A stretch of DNA of 64,000 bases, from contig NZ_CP061080.1 in the NCBI RefSeq assembly GCF_014495845.1, positions 3,213,001 through 3,277,000 on the forward strand, written 5' to 3'. The notes beneath the pieces are model-generated. The model was not told the DNA's origin, ran no database searches, and worked only from the letters and a program-made list of their open reading frames with translations. Of the stretch, positions 19,694-32,836 are shown one piece after another (the stretch's first letter is position 1; each line of letters starts with the position of its first letter). This DNA is from Aquibium microcysteis. GTDB lineage: Bacteria; Pseudomonadota; Alphaproteobacteria; Rhizobiales; Rhizobiaceae. The translations under genes and the position numbers were made by a program.

Positions 19694-20811
19694 CGAGCTC
19701 TCGCGGGCGTGGTGGCGTGGGCGGCCGTCAGGATCTCGCCCGCTATCTTCTGGAGCGGCACGACCTTGGATGCCGCGCCGCGTTCGATCGCCTCCCTTGG
19801 CATGCCGAACACGACGCAGCTGTCTTCGTCCTGCGCCAGCGTGAAGGCGCCGGCCGTTTTCATTTCCAGGAGTCCCTGCGCGCCGTCGTCGCCCATTCCC
19901 GTCATGATCACGCCGACCGCGTTGGCGCCCGCCGCCTGGGCGGCCGAACGGAAGAGCACGTCGACCGACGGCCGGTGCCGGCACACCGGAGGGCCGTCGG
20001 CGATCGAGACCCGGAAGCGCGCGCCGATCCGCTGCAGGATCATGTGGCGGTTGCCCGGCGCGACGAGGGCGCGACCGGCGACCACGTCGTCGCCGTCCGC
20101 TGCCTCCTTGACCGAAATCGCGCAGAGGCTGTCGAGCCGGCGCGCGAAGGCCGCAGTGAACTTCTCCGGCATGTGCTGGACGATGACGATCGGCGGCGCG
20201 TCGGCCGGCAGCGCTTCGAGCACGTCGCGCAGCGCCTCCGTGCCGCCGGTGGACGCGCCGATGCAGACGATCCTCGTGCCGATGTCGGGCATCGCCCGCC
20301 CCGGACTGACCCTGACCGGCGGGAGGACGGCATCGGCCGTGAGCTTGCGTTCCACGGCGACGGGCTTCGGGCGCGGTCCCCGCGGTCGTGCCTGGGCAGC
20401 AGCCTTCGCCACGTCGCAGATCTGCATCCGCGACATCTGCAGGAACTCGATCGAGCCGACGCGCGGCTTGGTCACGACGTCCACCGCTCCCCCTTCGAGC
20501 GCCTGCAGCAGCGCATCCGAGCCGCTCTCGGTCAGGCTGGAACAGATGACGACCGGGATGGGGCGCTGCGCCATGATCTTGCGCAGGAAGGTGAGCCCGT
20601 CCATCTTCGGCATCTCGATGTCGAGGAAGATGACGTCGGGCACCTCCTGGCGGATCCGCTCGGCGGCGGCATAGGGATCCGGAGCCGTCGCCATCACCTC
20701 CAGCGCGGGATCGCTCGAGATGATGTCCGAAAGGGTCTGCCGGACCGAAGCGGAATCGTCGACGATGAGGACCCTGGTCTTGCGTCCGGCGCGTGCAGTT
20801 CGGTCTGTCAT
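19690..20811 (-). CDS. cheB: Chemotaxis protein-glutamate methylesterase CheB
   Basis: 373 residues. A receiver domain occupies about residues 12-130 (VDD at 17-19, phospho-acceptor Asp64 in IFLDIEMP, Lys in VTKPR). After a basic linker comes the methylesterase domain with the Ser of [10 protein letters not shown], the His of [13 protein letters not shown] and the Asp of TGMGDDG, the catalytic triad. It demethylates or deamidates chemoreceptors to adapt the array when phosphorylated by CheA. The gene lies 7 nt downstream of cheR and overlaps the MCP-like gene by 4 nt. Confidence 0.95.
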   Translation of the reverse strand: MTDRTARAGRKTRVLIVDDSASVRQTLSDIISSDPALEVMATAPDPYAAAERIRQEVPDVIFLDIEMPKMDGLTFLRKIMAQRPIPVVICSSLTESGSDALLQALEGGAVDVVTKPRVGSIEFLQMSRMQICDVAKAAAQARPRGPRPKPVAVERKLTADAVLPPVRVSPGRAMPDIGTRIVCIGASTGGTEALRDVLEALPADAPPIVIVQHMPEKFTAAFARRLDSLCAISVKEAADGDDVVAGRALVAPGNRHMILQRIGARFRVSIADGPPVCRHRPSVDVLFRSAAQAAGANAVGVIMTGMGDDGAQGLLEMKTAGAFTLAQDEDSCVVFGMPREAIERGAASKVVPLQKIAGEILTAAHATTPARAR

Positions 20812-20818
20812 CGCATCC

Positions 20819-21703
20819 TCACACCAGCTTGAAGACGGACGGTGCCAGCTGCTTCAGCCGCAGCGAGGCGCCGATCATGCTTTCGGAGTGCCCGAGGAGC
20901 AGGTAGCCACCCGGCCTCAGATGCCGCAGCAGCCGGCCCACGACCGCCACCTGGGTCGGCTTGTCGAAATAGATCAGGACGTTGCGCAGGAAGATGGCAT
21001 CGACGTCGCCGTCGACGGCATATGAGTCGTCCATCAGGTTCAGATGCATGAAGCCGACATGCCTGCGCAGTTCGGGGACGATCCGGACTTCCCGCGCGGC
21101 GGGATCGCGCGAATGCATCAGGTATCGCCGCTGCATCTCGGCAGGGACCGGCGCGACGAAGTCCGCCGGATAGACCGCACGCCGCGCCTGCGCGAGGATG
21201 TCGGTCGAGATGTCCGTGCCGAGGATGGAGAAATCGAACCTCCTCTCGCGGCTGGCCATGTCGGCCAGCACCATGGCGATCGTGTAGGCCTCGGCGCCGT
21301 TGGACGCCGCCGCGCTCCACACCTTGAGGGCCGCCTTCCCGCCCCGCGAGCGCGACAGGCAGTCGGGCACGATGTGCCGGCGCAGCACGTCGAAATGCTC
21401 GGGCTCGCGGAAGAAGTCGGTCTTGTTGGTGGTGACGGCGTCGATCATGTGGGTGACTTCGGTCGCCAGCCCGCCGTCCTCGAATACGTAGTGGCAATAG
21501 TCCGCGAAGCTCGACTGCCCTGTCGCCCGCATGCGTTTGCGGATCCGCCCCTCGACCATGGTGCGCTTGCCGGCCGGAAGCCGGATGCCGGTGTGCCCGC
21601 CGACCAATTCGGCGATGCGGAGGAAGTCCTCGTCCGAAAGGCTGTCCGACGGCGGCAGGGGAGCCGTCTGCGACTTGCGGAGGGCTGCGGAGGCAGAGGC
21701 CAT
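20819..21703 (-). CDS. cheR: Chemoreceptor methyltransferase CheR
   Basis: 294 residues. The N-terminal helical domain ([18 protein letters not shown]) precedes [13 protein letters not shown] and the SAM-binding motif [16 protein letters not shown], a variant in which the common GCSTGEEPYS is replaced; the rhizobial subgroup often shows this form. [11 protein letters not shown] and [11 protein letters not shown] complete the fold. It methylates receptor glutamates using S-adenosylmethionine. It follows a 134-nt gap after cheW that holds three tandem hairpins. Confidence 0.94.
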   Translation of the reverse strand: MASASAALRKSQTAPLPPSDSLSDEDFLRIAELVGGHTGIRLPAGKRTMVEGRIRKRMRATGQSSFADYCHYVFEDGGLATEVTHMIDAVTTNKTDFFREPEHFDVLRRHIVPDCLSRSRGGKAALKVWSAAASNGAEAYTIAMVLADMASRERRFDFSILGTDISTDILAQARRAVYPADFVAPVPAEMQRRYLMHSRDPAAREVRIVPELRRHVGFMHLNLMDDSYAVDGDVDAIFLRNVLIYFDKPTQVAVVGRLLRHLRPGGYLLLGHSESMIGASLRLKQLAPSVFKLV

Positions 21704-21795
21704 CGGTCACGTCTCTCCGGCGCCGCTGGGACGCCACTGATGCTGTTTGATGGCGACGACCGGCCGGGGCCGGCCGCCGCTGGTCACGCGATCCC

Positions 21796-21846
21796 GTCGC
21801 CAAAGGCGATCCGGTCGCCTGAGGCGACTCCGTCGCCTCAGGCGAC
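21796..21846. repeat. Three tandem GTCGCC-N3-GGCGAY hairpins, 18-nt period
   Basis: GTCGCC...GGCGAT/C units occur at 21796-21810, 21814-21828 and 21832-21846, exactly 18 nt apart with 3-nt loops (AAA, TGA, TCA). The last copy includes the cheW stop codon. The array sits between cheW and cheR inside the che operon and has no T-run. It may stabilise the upstream mRNA or reduce cheR translation; it could also have arisen by slippage duplication of the gene end. Confidence 0.75.
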
Positions 21847-22317
21847 GAGGTCGGCGGGTGCCTGCCTGTCGAGGGCGACCGCGTCCATGGCGATCAGCCT
21901 GTCGAGGTCGAAGACCGTCACGAAGGTGCCGTTGCGCCGGCCGACGCCGCGGACCGTCTCGGCCCGCCAGCGTGCACCGATCTCCGGCGGCGGTTCGAGG
22001 TCGCCGTCGAGGCCGGTCACCTCGAAGACGCGGTCGGCCTTCAGCCCCAGCTTGCGCATGGATCCGCGCAGCTGAACCTCGAGCACGATGATGCGGGTGT
22101 TCTCCGTGTCCGCTGCAGCCGGCAGGTCGAGGCGCGTGCGCAGGTCGATGACCGGAACGCCCTCGCCGCGCACGTCGATGATACCGAGGAAGTCGGCCGG
22201 GGCGTGCGGCATCCGCGCCATCGGCTGCGGCTCGAGGATTTCCTGCACCCGCTCCACCGGAACGGCGAACATGTCCTGGGCGACGCCGAGCGTCACGTAC
22301 TGCGAAGTGATCGACAT
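21838..22317 (-). CDS. cheW: Chemotaxis coupling protein CheW (second copy)
   Basis: 159 residues from MSITSQYVTLGV, with GAGAGGA just upstream; a longer in-frame start at 22353 lacks support. The CheW fold is evident: QDMFAVPVERVQEIL, the receptor/CheA interface segment FLGIIDVRGEGVPVIDL, and RGVGRRNGTFVTVFDLDRLI. It bridges receptors and CheA. This copy follows mcp and precedes cheR; another cheW lies between cheA and mcp in the same operon. Confidence 0.93.
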   Translation of the reverse strand: MSITSQYVTLGVAQDMFAVPVERVQEILEPQPMARMPHAPADFLGIIDVRGEGVPVIDLRTRLDLPAAADTENTRIIVLEVQLRGSMRKLGLKADRVFEVTGLDGDLEPPPEIGARWRAETVRGVGRRNGTFVTVFDLDRLIAMDAVALDRQAPADLVA

Positions 22318-22341
22318 CTGGGTTCCTCTCGAATGAGCGCC

Positions 22342-22365
22342 GCTCCCGGGCACGAGCCCGGGAGC
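22342..22365. other. Intercistronic hairpin between mcp and cheW
   Basis: GCTCCCGGG (22342-22350) and CCCGGGAGC (22357-22365) form a perfect 9-bp stem with a 6-nt loop in the 62-nt gap between the mcp stop and the cheW start. There is no following T-run, so a processing/stability element or attenuator within the che mRNA is more likely than a terminator. Confidence 0.6.
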
Positions 22366-22379
22366 AACACCTGTTCCGG

Positions 22380-24488
22380 TCAGGCCGCGCTGTTGCGCAT
22401 GAACTGACGGTCGAGTTCGTCCTCGTCACCCTCGAGATCGAGCGCGAAGCCGCCGCCGTTCGCCCTGGCCTTGCTCTTCGGACCGCCGAGCTTCGGCGCG
22501 GCGGAACGCAGCGCCGTATGCATCTCGGCCACGCCCAGCTTGCGTCCCGCGAGGGTGGCCCGAACGGCGACCGGCTTGGCCGCAGGGGCCGCCGTCGACG
22601 ATTGGTCGAGGCGGAAGTAGGAGATGACCTGCTCCAGCTGCTCGGCCTGGCTCGCCAGTTCCTCCGACGTCGAGGACAGTTCCTCGGCCGCCGAGGTGTT
22701 CTGCTGGGTCACCTTGTCGAGCTGCTGGATCGCCGCATTGATCTGCGCGGCGCCGGCATTCTGCTCGCGGCTGGCATTGGAGATTTCCGAAACCAGCTCG
22801 GCCGTCTTCTGGATGTCCGGGACCAGCCGCGTCAGCATCTCGCCCGCTTCCTGGGCGGCCTTGACCGTGTCGCCCGAGAGGCCGGAGATCTCCTGGGCGG
22901 CCGCCTGGCTGCGCTCGGCGAGCTTGCGCACCTCGGACGCCACCACCGCGAAGCCGCGGCCATGTTCGCCTGCACGGGCAGCCTCGACCGCCGCGTTGAG
23001 GGCGAGCAGGTCGGTCTGGCGGGCGATCTCCTGGACGATCATGATCTTCTGGGCGATCGTCTGCATGGCGTCGACGGCCTTGCCGACGGCTTCACCGGAG
23101 GCCTGCGCGTCGAGCGCCGACTGGCGGGCGATCTTTTCGGTCTGGGTGGCGTTGTCGGCGTTCTGCTTGATGTTGGCCGCCATCTCTTCCATCGACGAGG
23201 AAGCTTCCTCGGTGGACGAGGCCTGTTCCGTCGCACCCTGCGAGAGCTGTTCGGCAGAGGCGGACATCTCCTGGCTGCCCGAGGCGACGTTGCGGGTCGC
23301 GGTCGTGACTTCCGAGACGACTTCCTTCAGCTTTGCCACCATCCGGTTCAGCGCGTCGATCAGGTCCTTGATCTCGTCGTCCGACTTGACGCTGGCGGTC
23401 GCACTCAGGTCGCCGGCGGCGACGGACTCGGCAAGTCCGAGGGCGCTCGACAGGGCGCGGCTGATCGACAGCACGATCCACGTGGCGGCGATCGCCGCGA
23501 TCAGGGTCGATGCGGCGAGAAGACCGATCAGCAGCGAGCGGGAGAAGCTGTAGAGCTGGTCGGTTTCGACGGCCGCTGCAGCCATCTGCTCGTTGTTGAG
23601 CGCGATGACCGCGTTGAGCGCGTCGATCGATACCTGACGTGCCTCCCGTGCCGCTCCGTTGGCCAGTTGGAAAGCATTGTAGTCGGAGTTGAGAAGCGCC
23701 GTCTGGCGCGTCGTCTCGACACTGCCGAGCCACGTCTCGATCGCGCTGCGATAGCTGCCGAAGGCCTCACGCTCGTTGAACGGCATCAGCGCCGCATCCT
23801 TTTCGAGCCTGTCCCTGAAAGTCTTGATCCTGTCCGTGAGCGTGACGTCGAAGTCCTTCTGCACGACCGGGTCGAGCGTCGACAGGATCACGTTGCGCAG
23901 GTCGATGGCGATGCTGGCCGAAACGCGCTCGAGGTCGAGCGTCTCTTCATAGGCGGTCTTGGCGGCCTCGTTCGTGGCCGCCGCGTCGCGCAGCCGGGTG
24001 CTCAGCCCGTCGAGCAGCTTGTTGGCGTCGCCGCGCAACTGCCGGGCCTCCTGCACCGAACCGAAGGCCTGGGCGGCGGAATTGCCGCGCGCGAGCGCCT
24101 TGACCTCCTCGTGCTTGCCGAGGAAGCCGTTCCAGGCGGCCGTGAAGGCGTCGACCTTCGGCTTCCCCAGATCGTCGCTCGACAGTTCGCGCAGCTTGGC
24201 GACCTTCTCCGTGATCGCAGCCTTTTCCGTGACGATCGACTGCTCGAAGCGGTTCATCTCCTCGTCGGTGTTGACGAGGATGAAGTTCTTCTCGTCGCGT
24301 CCGATGCGCAGCGTGTGCGCGTTGATTTCGTTGGCGAGCCTGATGCGCTCGACATTGCCGTTGACGATGCCGTTGAGCTCGTCGTTGAGGCTGCCGAGGT
24401 TCTGGATGGCCACGAACATGCTGATGCCGGACATGACGACGATCGTCGCGAACGTTGCCCCCAGCTTTGTCTTGAGTGTAAGTCTCAT
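22380..24488 (-). CDS. mcp: Methyl-accepting chemotaxis protein
   Basis: 702 residues. TM1 spans about residues 10-30; a long helical periplasmic domain (about 31-315, with [18 protein letters not shown] resembling helical-bimodular-type sensors) ends at TM2 (about 318-340). HAMP ([21 protein letters not shown]) and the cytoplasmic signalling coiled coil follow, with an intact tip at [20 protein letters not shown]. The C-terminus ends RQFMRNSAA, with no evident CheR/CheB-docking WxxF pentapeptide. The ATG overlaps the cheW stop by one base, so it is co-translated. Ligand unknown. Confidence 0.95.
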   Translation of the reverse strand: MRLTLKTKLGATFATIVVMSGISMFVAIQNLGSLNDELNGIVNGNVERIRLANEINAHTLRIGRDEKNFILVNTDEEMNRFEQSIVTEKAAITEKVAKLRELSSDDLGKPKVDAFTAAWNGFLGKHEEVKALARGNSAAQAFGSVQEARQLRGDANKLLDGLSTRLRDAAATNEAAKTAYEETLDLERVSASIAIDLRNVILSTLDPVVQKDFDVTLTDRIKTFRDRLEKDAALMPFNEREAFGSYRSAIETWLGSVETTRQTALLNSDYNAFQLANGAAREARQVSIDALNAVIALNNEQMAAAAVETDQLYSFSRSLLIGLLAASTLIAAIAATWIVLSISRALSSALGLAESVAAGDLSATASVKSDDEIKDLIDALNRMVAKLKEVVSEVTTATRNVASGSQEMSASAEQLSQGATEQASSTEEASSSMEEMAANIKQNADNATQTEKIARQSALDAQASGEAVGKAVDAMQTIAQKIMIVQEIARQTDLLALNAAVEAARAGEHGRGFAVVASEVRKLAERSQAAAQEISGLSGDTVKAAQEAGEMLTRLVPDIQKTAELVSEISNASREQNAGAAQINAAIQQLDKVTQQNTSAAEELSSTSEELASQAEQLEQVISYFRLDQSSTAAPAAKPVAVRATLAGRKLGVAEMHTALRSAAPKLGGPKSKARANGGGFALDLEGDEDELDRQFMRNSAA

Positions 24489-24994
24489 CAGTTGGTCCTT
24501 TCTTCCGACTGATGGGGCGGGTTCCTGTCCCCCTCCGCCCCGAAAATGCGCCCCATGTCGGGGATGATGATGAATTCCTCGCCGCGGCGGCCGATGCCGC
24601 GGACGAATTCCGCCGGCCACCGCATGCCGACCTTCGGCGCGTCCTCGATGGACGCCGCATCGATGTCGGTGACGTCCTTGACCCTGTCGGCCAAGATGCC
24701 GGCGATCGTCGGTTCGCCGTCGAGATCGATCTCGATGACGACGATGCGCGTGTCCTTGTCGGGCGGCGGCCGGTCCATGCCGAACATCACCCTGAGATCC
24801 GCGAGCGGCACCACCCGGCCGCGCACGTTGATGAGACCGCCCACGAAGGCGCGCGCGTTCGGCACCTCGGTGATCGGCACGACGTCGAGGATCTCGCGCA
24901 CGCTCTCGGCGGGGAGCGCGAAGGTTTCGTTCTGAAGCCCCACGGTGAGCGCCTTCATCGCGCCGCCCGCCCCGTTCTGCATCCGACCGTTCAT
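24488..24994 (-). CDS. cheW: Chemotaxis coupling protein CheW (first copy)
   Basis: 168 residues; GAGGAGGG lies 5 nt before the ATG. The CheW motifs are [36 protein letters not shown] and [20 protein letters not shown]. The start overlaps the cheA stop (ATGA) and its stop overlaps the mcp start (TGATG), placing it at the core of a tightly coupled signalling operon. It differs considerably from the other CheW, so the two may couple different receptor classes or form CheW-only rings. Confidence 0.93.
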   Translation of the reverse strand: MNGRMQNGAGGAMKALTVGLQNETFALPAESVREILDVVPITEVPNARAFVGGLINVRGRVVPLADLRVMFGMDRPPPDKDTRIVVIEIDLDGEPTIAGILADRVKDVTDIDAASIEDAPKVGMRWPAEFVRGIGRRGEEFIIIPDMGRIFGAEGDRNPPHQSEERTN

Positions 24995-27021
24995 GCCGCC
25001 CTCCTCAGGCGTTCGCCCCGCAGCCTGCTTTCCAGCTTCTGGCCGAAGGTGACGAGGTTCATCACGTCGAGGATCAGCGCCACCGTGCCGTCGCCGAGGA
25101 TCGTGGCGCCGGAAAAGGTCTCGACGTCGGCATGCAGCTTCGACAGCGACTTGATGACGGTCTGGCTGTTGCCGATGATCTGGTCGACGACGAGGCCGAC
25201 GCGGGCTTCGCCTGCCGAGACGATGACGACCTTCTGGTAGGGATCGGGCGGAGTGGTCGTCCTGAACAGTTCCCGCAGCCGCAGGAACGGCACCAGGCTG
25301 CCGCGGATGTTGAGGAAGTTGCGGCCCTGGTCGCAGAACTCGGCGGCGGGCGGCAGTTCGACGCATTCCTCCACCGCCGACAGCGGGATCGAGTAGCGGC
25401 CGTTGCCCACCCGGACCAGCATGCCTTCGATGATGGCGAGCGTCAGCGGCAGCCGCAGCGTCGCCGTGGTGCCCTCGCCCGGCCGCGTCGACAGGTCGAT
25501 CGAGCCGCGCAGGCCCTCAATGGTGCGCTTGACGACGTCCATGCCGACCCCGCGGCCCGAGACCGAGGTGATCTCGCCGGCGGTCGAGAAGCCGGGATGG
25601 AAGATCATCTGGTGGAGCTCGGCGTCCGTGATCTTGGCGTCCGGCGCGATCAGCCCCGCCTCCTCCGCCTTGGCGCGGATGCGCGCCGCGTCGAGGCCCT
25701 TGCCGTCGTCGGTGATGGAGATGGCCACCTCGGCGCCGGAATGGATCGCGGAGAGCTTGACTCGTCCGCGTATGCCCTTGCCGGACGCGAGCCGCTTCTC
25801 CGGGCTTTCGATGCCGTGGTCGATCGAATTGCGGATGAGGTGGACCAGCGGATCGGCGAGCCGCTCGATCATGGTTTTGTCGAGCTCGGTCTCTTCGCCC
25901 GTGGTGACGAACTCGATCTCCTTGCCGAGATCGTGCGACAGGTCGTGCACGAGGCGCCTGAACCGCCCGAACAGCGAGCCGATCGGCACCATGCGGATGC
26001 CCATCGTGGTGTCGCGCAGGCCGGAGGCGAGGCGTTCCAGCTCCTCGGCGACGTTCTTGAGGTTGAGATCGTTGCTGGCGCTGGCGATCTGGGTCAGCCG
26101 CGACTGCGCGATGACCAGTTCTCCGACGCGGTCCATCAGTTCGTCCAGCCGCTCGGCCGGCACGCGCATCGAGGAGCCCGCGCGGTCGGCCGGTCCGGTC
26201 GCCGCGGGTGCCTCCTTCGTCGCGCCGCGGGCCGGCGCGGGAACCGCGGGGCGGTCCTCGCTCGTCGCGACGGCCGCGGGCACCGCTTCCGCCGCCCCCG
26301 CAGCGGCGGTGACGGCCGCGTTTGCGGGCTCGATCGACAGTTCCATGCCGTCGCGGATGAACATGAAGACGTCCTCGATCTTCTCCAGGCCGCCGTCCGT
26401 GTCGAGGACCACGTCCCAGCCGAGATAGGCGAGCGTCGGTTCCATCGTCTCCAGCGTCGGGATCCGGTCGGTGAGCGCAGTGACGCGGCAGGGGCCGAGT
26501 TCGCGCAGTTCGTCGAGCAGCAGGAGCGGATTGGTGCCGAAGGCCAGCGCGTCGTCCGGCAGCCGGAAGACGATCCGCCAGGCCTTCACGCCTGTTCCGG
26601 ACGCATCCGGCGCCGGCGCGACGACCGGCTCGGGCGCCGGCGCCCCGTCCGTCTCCACGATCCTGCGCAGCGCTTCGAGGATGGGCTGTCCGGCCGGCGC
26701 GTGCCGGCCGGGCTGCTCTATCAGCTTCTGAATGTGATCGCGGGCGGCGAGCGCCACGGTGACGAGCCCCGGATTGACCGTCGACCGGCCCTTGCGGACC
26801 TTGTCGAAGGCGGTTTCGAACTCGTGCACGAAATCGGCCACCTCGTCGAAGCCGAACATCGAGCCCGATCCCTTGAGCGTGTGCAGCGCCCGGAAAGCGG
26901 CATCGACGAGGTCGTGCTGGTCGGGCCGCTGCTCCAGATCGAGCAGCGACTGTTCGAGCGCGTCGAGGAGCTCGCGCGCCTCCTGCCGGAAGGTTTCGGC
27001 TGGGTCGATGCCGGTGCTCAT
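24991..27021 (-). CDS. cheA: Chemotaxis histidine kinase CheA
   Basis: 676 residues with the full CheA domain order: P1 HPt (phospho-His in [12 protein letters not shown], residues about 45-60), a P2-like region (about 150-240), an Ala/Pro-rich linker, P3 dimerisation ([19 protein letters not shown]), the P4 kinase (N-box [36 protein letters not shown]) and the P5 CheW-like domain ([15 protein letters not shown] to the end). It autophosphorylates under receptor control and passes phosphate to CheY and CheB. Its ATG overlaps the cheY stop (ATGA) and its stop overlaps the cheW start. Confidence 0.96.
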   Translation of the reverse strand: MSTGIDPAETFRQEARELLDALEQSLLDLEQRPDQHDLVDAAFRALHTLKGSGSMFGFDEVADFVHEFETAFDKVRKGRSTVNPGLVTVALAARDHIQKLIEQPGRHAPAGQPILEALRRIVETDGAPAPEPVVAPAPDASGTGVKAWRIVFRLPDDALAFGTNPLLLLDELRELGPCRVTALTDRIPTLETMEPTLAYLGWDVVLDTDGGLEKIEDVFMFIRDGMELSIEPANAAVTAAAGAAEAVPAAVATSEDRPAVPAPARGATKEAPAATGPADRAGSSMRVPAERLDELMDRVGELVIAQSRLTQIASASNDLNLKNVAEELERLASGLRDTTMGIRMVPIGSLFGRFRRLVHDLSHDLGKEIEFVTTGEETELDKTMIERLADPLVHLIRNSIDHGIESPEKRLASGKGIRGRVKLSAIHSGAEVAISITDDGKGLDAARIRAKAEEAGLIAPDAKITDAELHQMIFHPGFSTAGEITSVSGRGVGMDVVKRTIEGLRGSIDLSTRPGEGTTATLRLPLTLAIIEGMLVRVGNGRYSIPLSAVEECVELPPAAEFCDQGRNFLNIRGSLVPFLRLRELFRTTTPPDPYQKVVIVSAGEARVGLVVDQIIGNSQTVIKSLSKLHADVETFSGATILGDGTVALILDVMNLVTFGQKLESRLRGERLRRAA

Positions 27022-27386
27022 GCGCCTGCCACCTTCCGGACCACCGAGAGCAGCTGGTCCTGCTTGAAGGGCTTGACGATCCAGCCGGTCGCGCCGGCCT
27101 CGCGCGCCTGGCGCTTCAGGCCGTCGTCGGACTCCGTGGTCAGGAAGACGATCGGCACGCCGGCGCTGGACGGATGCGAGCGGTACTTCCGGATGAAGTC
27201 GAGACCGTTCATTCCGGGCATGTTGAGGTCGGTCAGGACCGCATCGATCCTGTTGCCGACCGCCTTGTTGTAGCCGTCCGCCCCGTCGCACGCCTCGAGC
27301 ACGGTGTACCCGGCCGTGGAGAGGGTGAGGGCGACCATCTGGCGGACGGAGGGAGAGTCGTCGATGGTGAGGATCGTCTTGCTCAT
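27018..27386 (-). CDS. cheY: CheY-type single-domain response regulator
   Basis: 122 residues, a stand-alone receiver. Acidic pocket Asp9-Asp10, phospho-acceptor Asp53 (LTDLNMPGMNG), Thr83/84 (FLTTES) and Lys105 (VKPF) are all present. It is phosphorylated by CheA and controls the motor or serves as a phosphate sink. It is the second gene of the operon, 37 nt after the STAS gene, and overlaps cheA by 4 nt. Confidence 0.95.
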   Translation of the reverse strand: MSKTILTIDDSPSVRQMVALTLSTAGYTVLEACDGADGYNKAVGNRIDAVLTDLNMPGMNGLDFIRKYRSHPSSAGVPIVFLTTESDDGLKRQAREAGATGWIVKPFKQDQLLSVVRKVAGA

Positions 27387-27423
27387 GGCAATGACCTTTC
27401 GTCGCAGGATGTTGTTGCCGGGA

Positions 27424-27738
27424 TCAGCGGTGTACCGGCGCGATGCCGAGGCGCCTCAGGGCCTCGGCCAGGGCGCCGTCCGGACCCGCGATGATGGAAA
27501 ACCGACGGCCGGCCTCGTCCGCACTGCGGCAGGCGGCGAGCAGGACCTGGACGATGCCCGCATCGACGGACGTGACCGCGGTCGCGTCCAGCGCGACCGG
27601 CTTCCAGCCCCGCGACGCCGAGAGCAGCGCCTCGCGCAGCTCTGCCGCGCCGCGCAGATCGAGTGGCCCGCTCTTCTCGATGACGATCGCGTCCGAGCGG
27701 TCCCGCCCCGGACGGTCCAAGGAAACAACTGAATTCAC
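27424..27738 (-). CDS. STAS-domain protein at the head of the che operon
   Basis: 104 residues from a GTG preceded by AGGGGG; another GTG 36 nt upstream (27774) with a poor ribosome site is possible. The sequence has the STAS (anti-sigma-antagonist-like) pattern: PLDLRGAAELREAL, WKPVALDATAVTSVDAGIVQVLLA and a C-terminal helix. The usual phosphorylatable Ser position reads TSVDAG, with Val-Asp after Ser. In related alphaproteobacteria a STAS gene often heads chemotaxis operons; its role there is not settled. It may link the array to a partner-switching pathway. Confidence 0.8.
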   Translation of the reverse strand: MNSVVSLDRPGRDRSDAIVIEKSGPLDLRGAAELREALLSASRGWKPVALDATAVTSVDAGIVQVLLAACRSADEAGRRFSIIAGPDGALAEALRRLGIAPVHR

Positions 27739-27984
27739 TGCCGACGCCCCCTGTACACGGTTCTCGCCTGCCACTTGCCCGCCACGGCGGGCGAAAGGAC
27801 CGACTGCGAAAACCTGAGTCCGATGGTTAGGTCGTCTGGATTAAGGAATATTGAATCAAAACAGGAATTTACTTGACTCGCTTCAGTATTGAGACGGAAG
27901 CTCGTACAATTTTCGGTTGATTCGAAAGACGACCGGAAGATCGGCGACGGGGTTCGCCCGGCCCGCGACGGTCTGCGACGCGCC
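27739..27984. promoter_or_regulatory. Promoter region of the chemotaxis operon
   Basis: This 246-nt gap between the HD-GYP gene and the STAS gene holds a stretch of unusually low GC for the window (about 27840-27920, containing TATTGAATCAAAACAG and TTTACTTGACTCG). The che operon presumably starts here. I could not assign -35/-10 elements or a sigma factor with confidence. Confidence 0.4.
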
Positions 27985-29028
27985 TCAGGCCGCGAGTGTC
28001 GCCTCGTTCGCGCGCAGGACGTCGGCGATCTTCGGCCATTGCGCATCGAAGGCCGCGACGCAGGCGGGGTCGAAATGGCTGCCGCCGAGCGAAAGGATCT
28101 CGGCGCGCGCCCGCTCGACCGGCCAGGACGGCTTGTAGGGCCGCTCCGAGCACAGCGCATCGAACACGTCCGCCACGGCGACGATCCGTCCCTCGATCGG
28201 GATCGCCTCGCCCGCGAGGCCGGCGGGATAGCCCGTTCCGTCCCATCTCTCGTGATGCGTCCTTGCGATCAGCGCCGCGATCCTGACGAGTTCGGACGAT
28301 CCGCCGTCGAGGATGCGCGCGCCGATGCTCACATGCGTGCGCATCTGGTCGAACTCGTCGGCGCTGAGCCGGCCCGGCTTGTTGAGGATCGCGTCGGCGA
28401 TGCCGATCTTGCCGATGTCGTGCAGCGGCGCCGCGAGGTAGATCATCCGCTGCCGCTCTTGGTCGAAGCCCAGCGCCTCGGCGATCAGGCGCGAGATCGT
28501 CGCGACCCGCGAAACGTGGTCGCCGGTCGTGCCGTCGCGGTACTCCACCGCGCGCGCCAGGCGCCAGATGACCTCCTCCTCGCGCTCGGAAAGGTGGCGC
28601 ACGGCCGCCTCCACTTCGCGTGCCAGGCGCGCGGCGCGGTCCGCCAGTTCCACCTGAGCCTGCCGCAGGTCGAGCAGGTTGCGGGCACGCGCGAGCAGCT
28701 CGCTCCAGTCGAAGGGCTTGGTCAGGAAGTCGGTCGCGCCCAGTTCGATCGCCCGCCGCTTGAGGTCGCGGTCGTTCATCGAGGTGATGACGACGATGGG
28801 AACCGTCGCATAACGGTCGAGCGCCCGCAGCGCGGCAAGCACCTCCAGACCGTCCATCCTCGGCATGACGTAGTCGACCAGCACCAGATCGAACTGTTCG
28901 AGCCGGCAACGCGCCAGCGCTTCCTCGGGATCGAGGAACCCCTCCGGCTCGCAATTTTCCAGACGCGACAGCTGGTCCACGACGGCCAGAAGGCTCGATC
29001 TGCTGTCGTCGATCACGATCGTCCGCAT
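27985..29028 (-). CDS. Response regulator with HD-GYP phosphodiesterase domain
   Basis: 347 residues from MRTIVIDDSRSS; longer upstream starts run into the tRNA. A receiver (Asp7-Asp8, acceptor Asp52 in LVDYVMPRMDG, Lys in TKPF) is joined by a charged coiled coil (about 120-150, EREEEVIWRLARAVE) to an HD-GYP domain with PLHDIGKIG and HHERWDGTGYP. Such proteins hydrolyse cyclic di-GMP when phosphorylated. It lies just upstream of the che operon, on the same strand, and could link chemotaxis to c-di-GMP. It is a close paralog of the gene at 36741-37805. Confidence 0.9.
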   Translation of the reverse strand: MRTIVIDDSRSSLLAVVDQLSRLENCEPEGFLDPEEALARCRLEQFDLVLVDYVMPRMDGLEVLAALRALDRYATVPIVVITSMNDRDLKRRAIELGATDFLTKPFDWSELLARARNLLDLRQAQVELADRAARLAREVEAAVRHLSEREEEVIWRLARAVEYRDGTTGDHVSRVATISRLIAEALGFDQERQRMIYLAAPLHDIGKIGIADAILNKPGRLSADEFDQMRTHVSIGARILDGGSSELVRIAALIARTHHERWDGTGYPAGLAGEAIPIEGRIVAVADVFDALCSERPYKPSWPVERARAEILSLGGSHFDPACVAAFDAQWPKIADVLRANEATLAA

Positions 29029-29173
29029 TGAGGCCCCCCAGCCACGCCCTGCCGGATCGTTGGCGCAAGAATGTTCAGGACGGGTTAAGATCGTGACGAG
29101 ACTGAAGTCCGAATCGACAGAGTCGCACCCGGCGGGATTCCTTCGGAAATGTTTATCGCGGGGAGGAAAGTTG

Positions 29174-29249
29174 TGGTGCCGCTTGCGTGACTCGAACACG
29201 CGACCCCATCATTACGAATGATGTGCTCTACCGACTGAGCTAAAGCGGC
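29174..29249 (-). tRNA. tRNA-Thr (anticodon CGU)
   Basis: A 76-nt cloverleaf on the minus strand: acceptor stem GCCGCTT pairs with AAGCGGC, the D arm contains AGCTCAGTCGGTAGAGC, the anticodon stem CATCA/TGATG encloses loop TTCGTAA (anticodon CGU, reading ACG), and the T arm contains GTTCGAGTC. CCA is encoded at the 3' end (29176-29174). Confidence 0.95.
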
Positions 29250-29704
29250 CCTCCCGACGCGTGCGTCTGCAGCGCCGGATCGTGTGCGCCTGATACCGGC
29301 ATCGGGCGCAAAGTTCAAGCGGCAAGCGCGACAAATCGGTGTGCCCGGCGATCCCGCGCGGAGACGGGGCCCGTCGGACAGCACCGGTACGGATTCGGAA
29401 AGGCCACCACGCGACGGCGACCCGGGTCGATGCCGGTCCCCGCCGCCGCAGGCCGGCTGGCGTGGCCAATCAGGGGCGCGACGATCGATGGGACCCCGTT
29501 TCGAGGCTGCCTCCGGGGCCAGTGGGTCGAGCCCGCGTGCGCGCCGGCCCGAGAGGCCTCCCGCGCTCTCCGTCACGACGCCGCAGCGCGCAATATTCAG
29601 CCGCTTGGCGATGGACTCTTCGCGGCGCTACGCTAATCTCGCGACGACCTGACTGCGCGTCGTCGGCGCAGACCCATCCGAGAGACAGGCACAGGAGGAG
29701 ATCG
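29250..29704. other. 455-nt intergenic region
   Basis: This holds the upstream regions of the minus-strand tRNA and the plus-strand cox-type operon. I see no supported gene: the open frames across it on both strands have compositional but no family signal. A good ribosome site (AGGAGGAG) for the 2Fe-2S subunit closes it at about 29693-29700. No clear promoter motif could be picked. Confidence 0.5.
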
Positions 29705-30193
<489 letters not shown>

Positions 30194-30353
30194 CCGGCGA
30201 GGCCCGGGCGCGGGAGGAGGAGGCGCCAGGAACCGTCGCATCGCCGTCCTGCGGGTCGGCGCTTCCGGTTCCCGACTGCCGTACCGCCCCGGCCGCATCG
30301 CCGTGACTGCCGTCAGCCGCAACGTGCAAAGCAATTCTGGAGGAGGTTTGGAC

Positions 30354-32708
<2,355 letters not shown>

Positions 32709-32836
32709 ACCAGCCACCGAAGAGACGAACGGCAACCAGGATGGGGTGAAAGCGCAGCGGCAGGATCGGGTAAGGCGGCCGGCAGAGGCCGGAGCGCCTT
32801 CCCTCCCCGCCCCGCCACCCGGAAGGAGAAGAAACC

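Noticed and set aside
21796..21846. CRISPR array
   Set aside because: Units are 15 bp palindromes with 3-nt spacers, no unique spacer sequences and no cas genes.
22518..24512. Antisense frame opposite mcp
   Set aside because: Same reasoning; the mcp frame has HAMP and the signalling tip.
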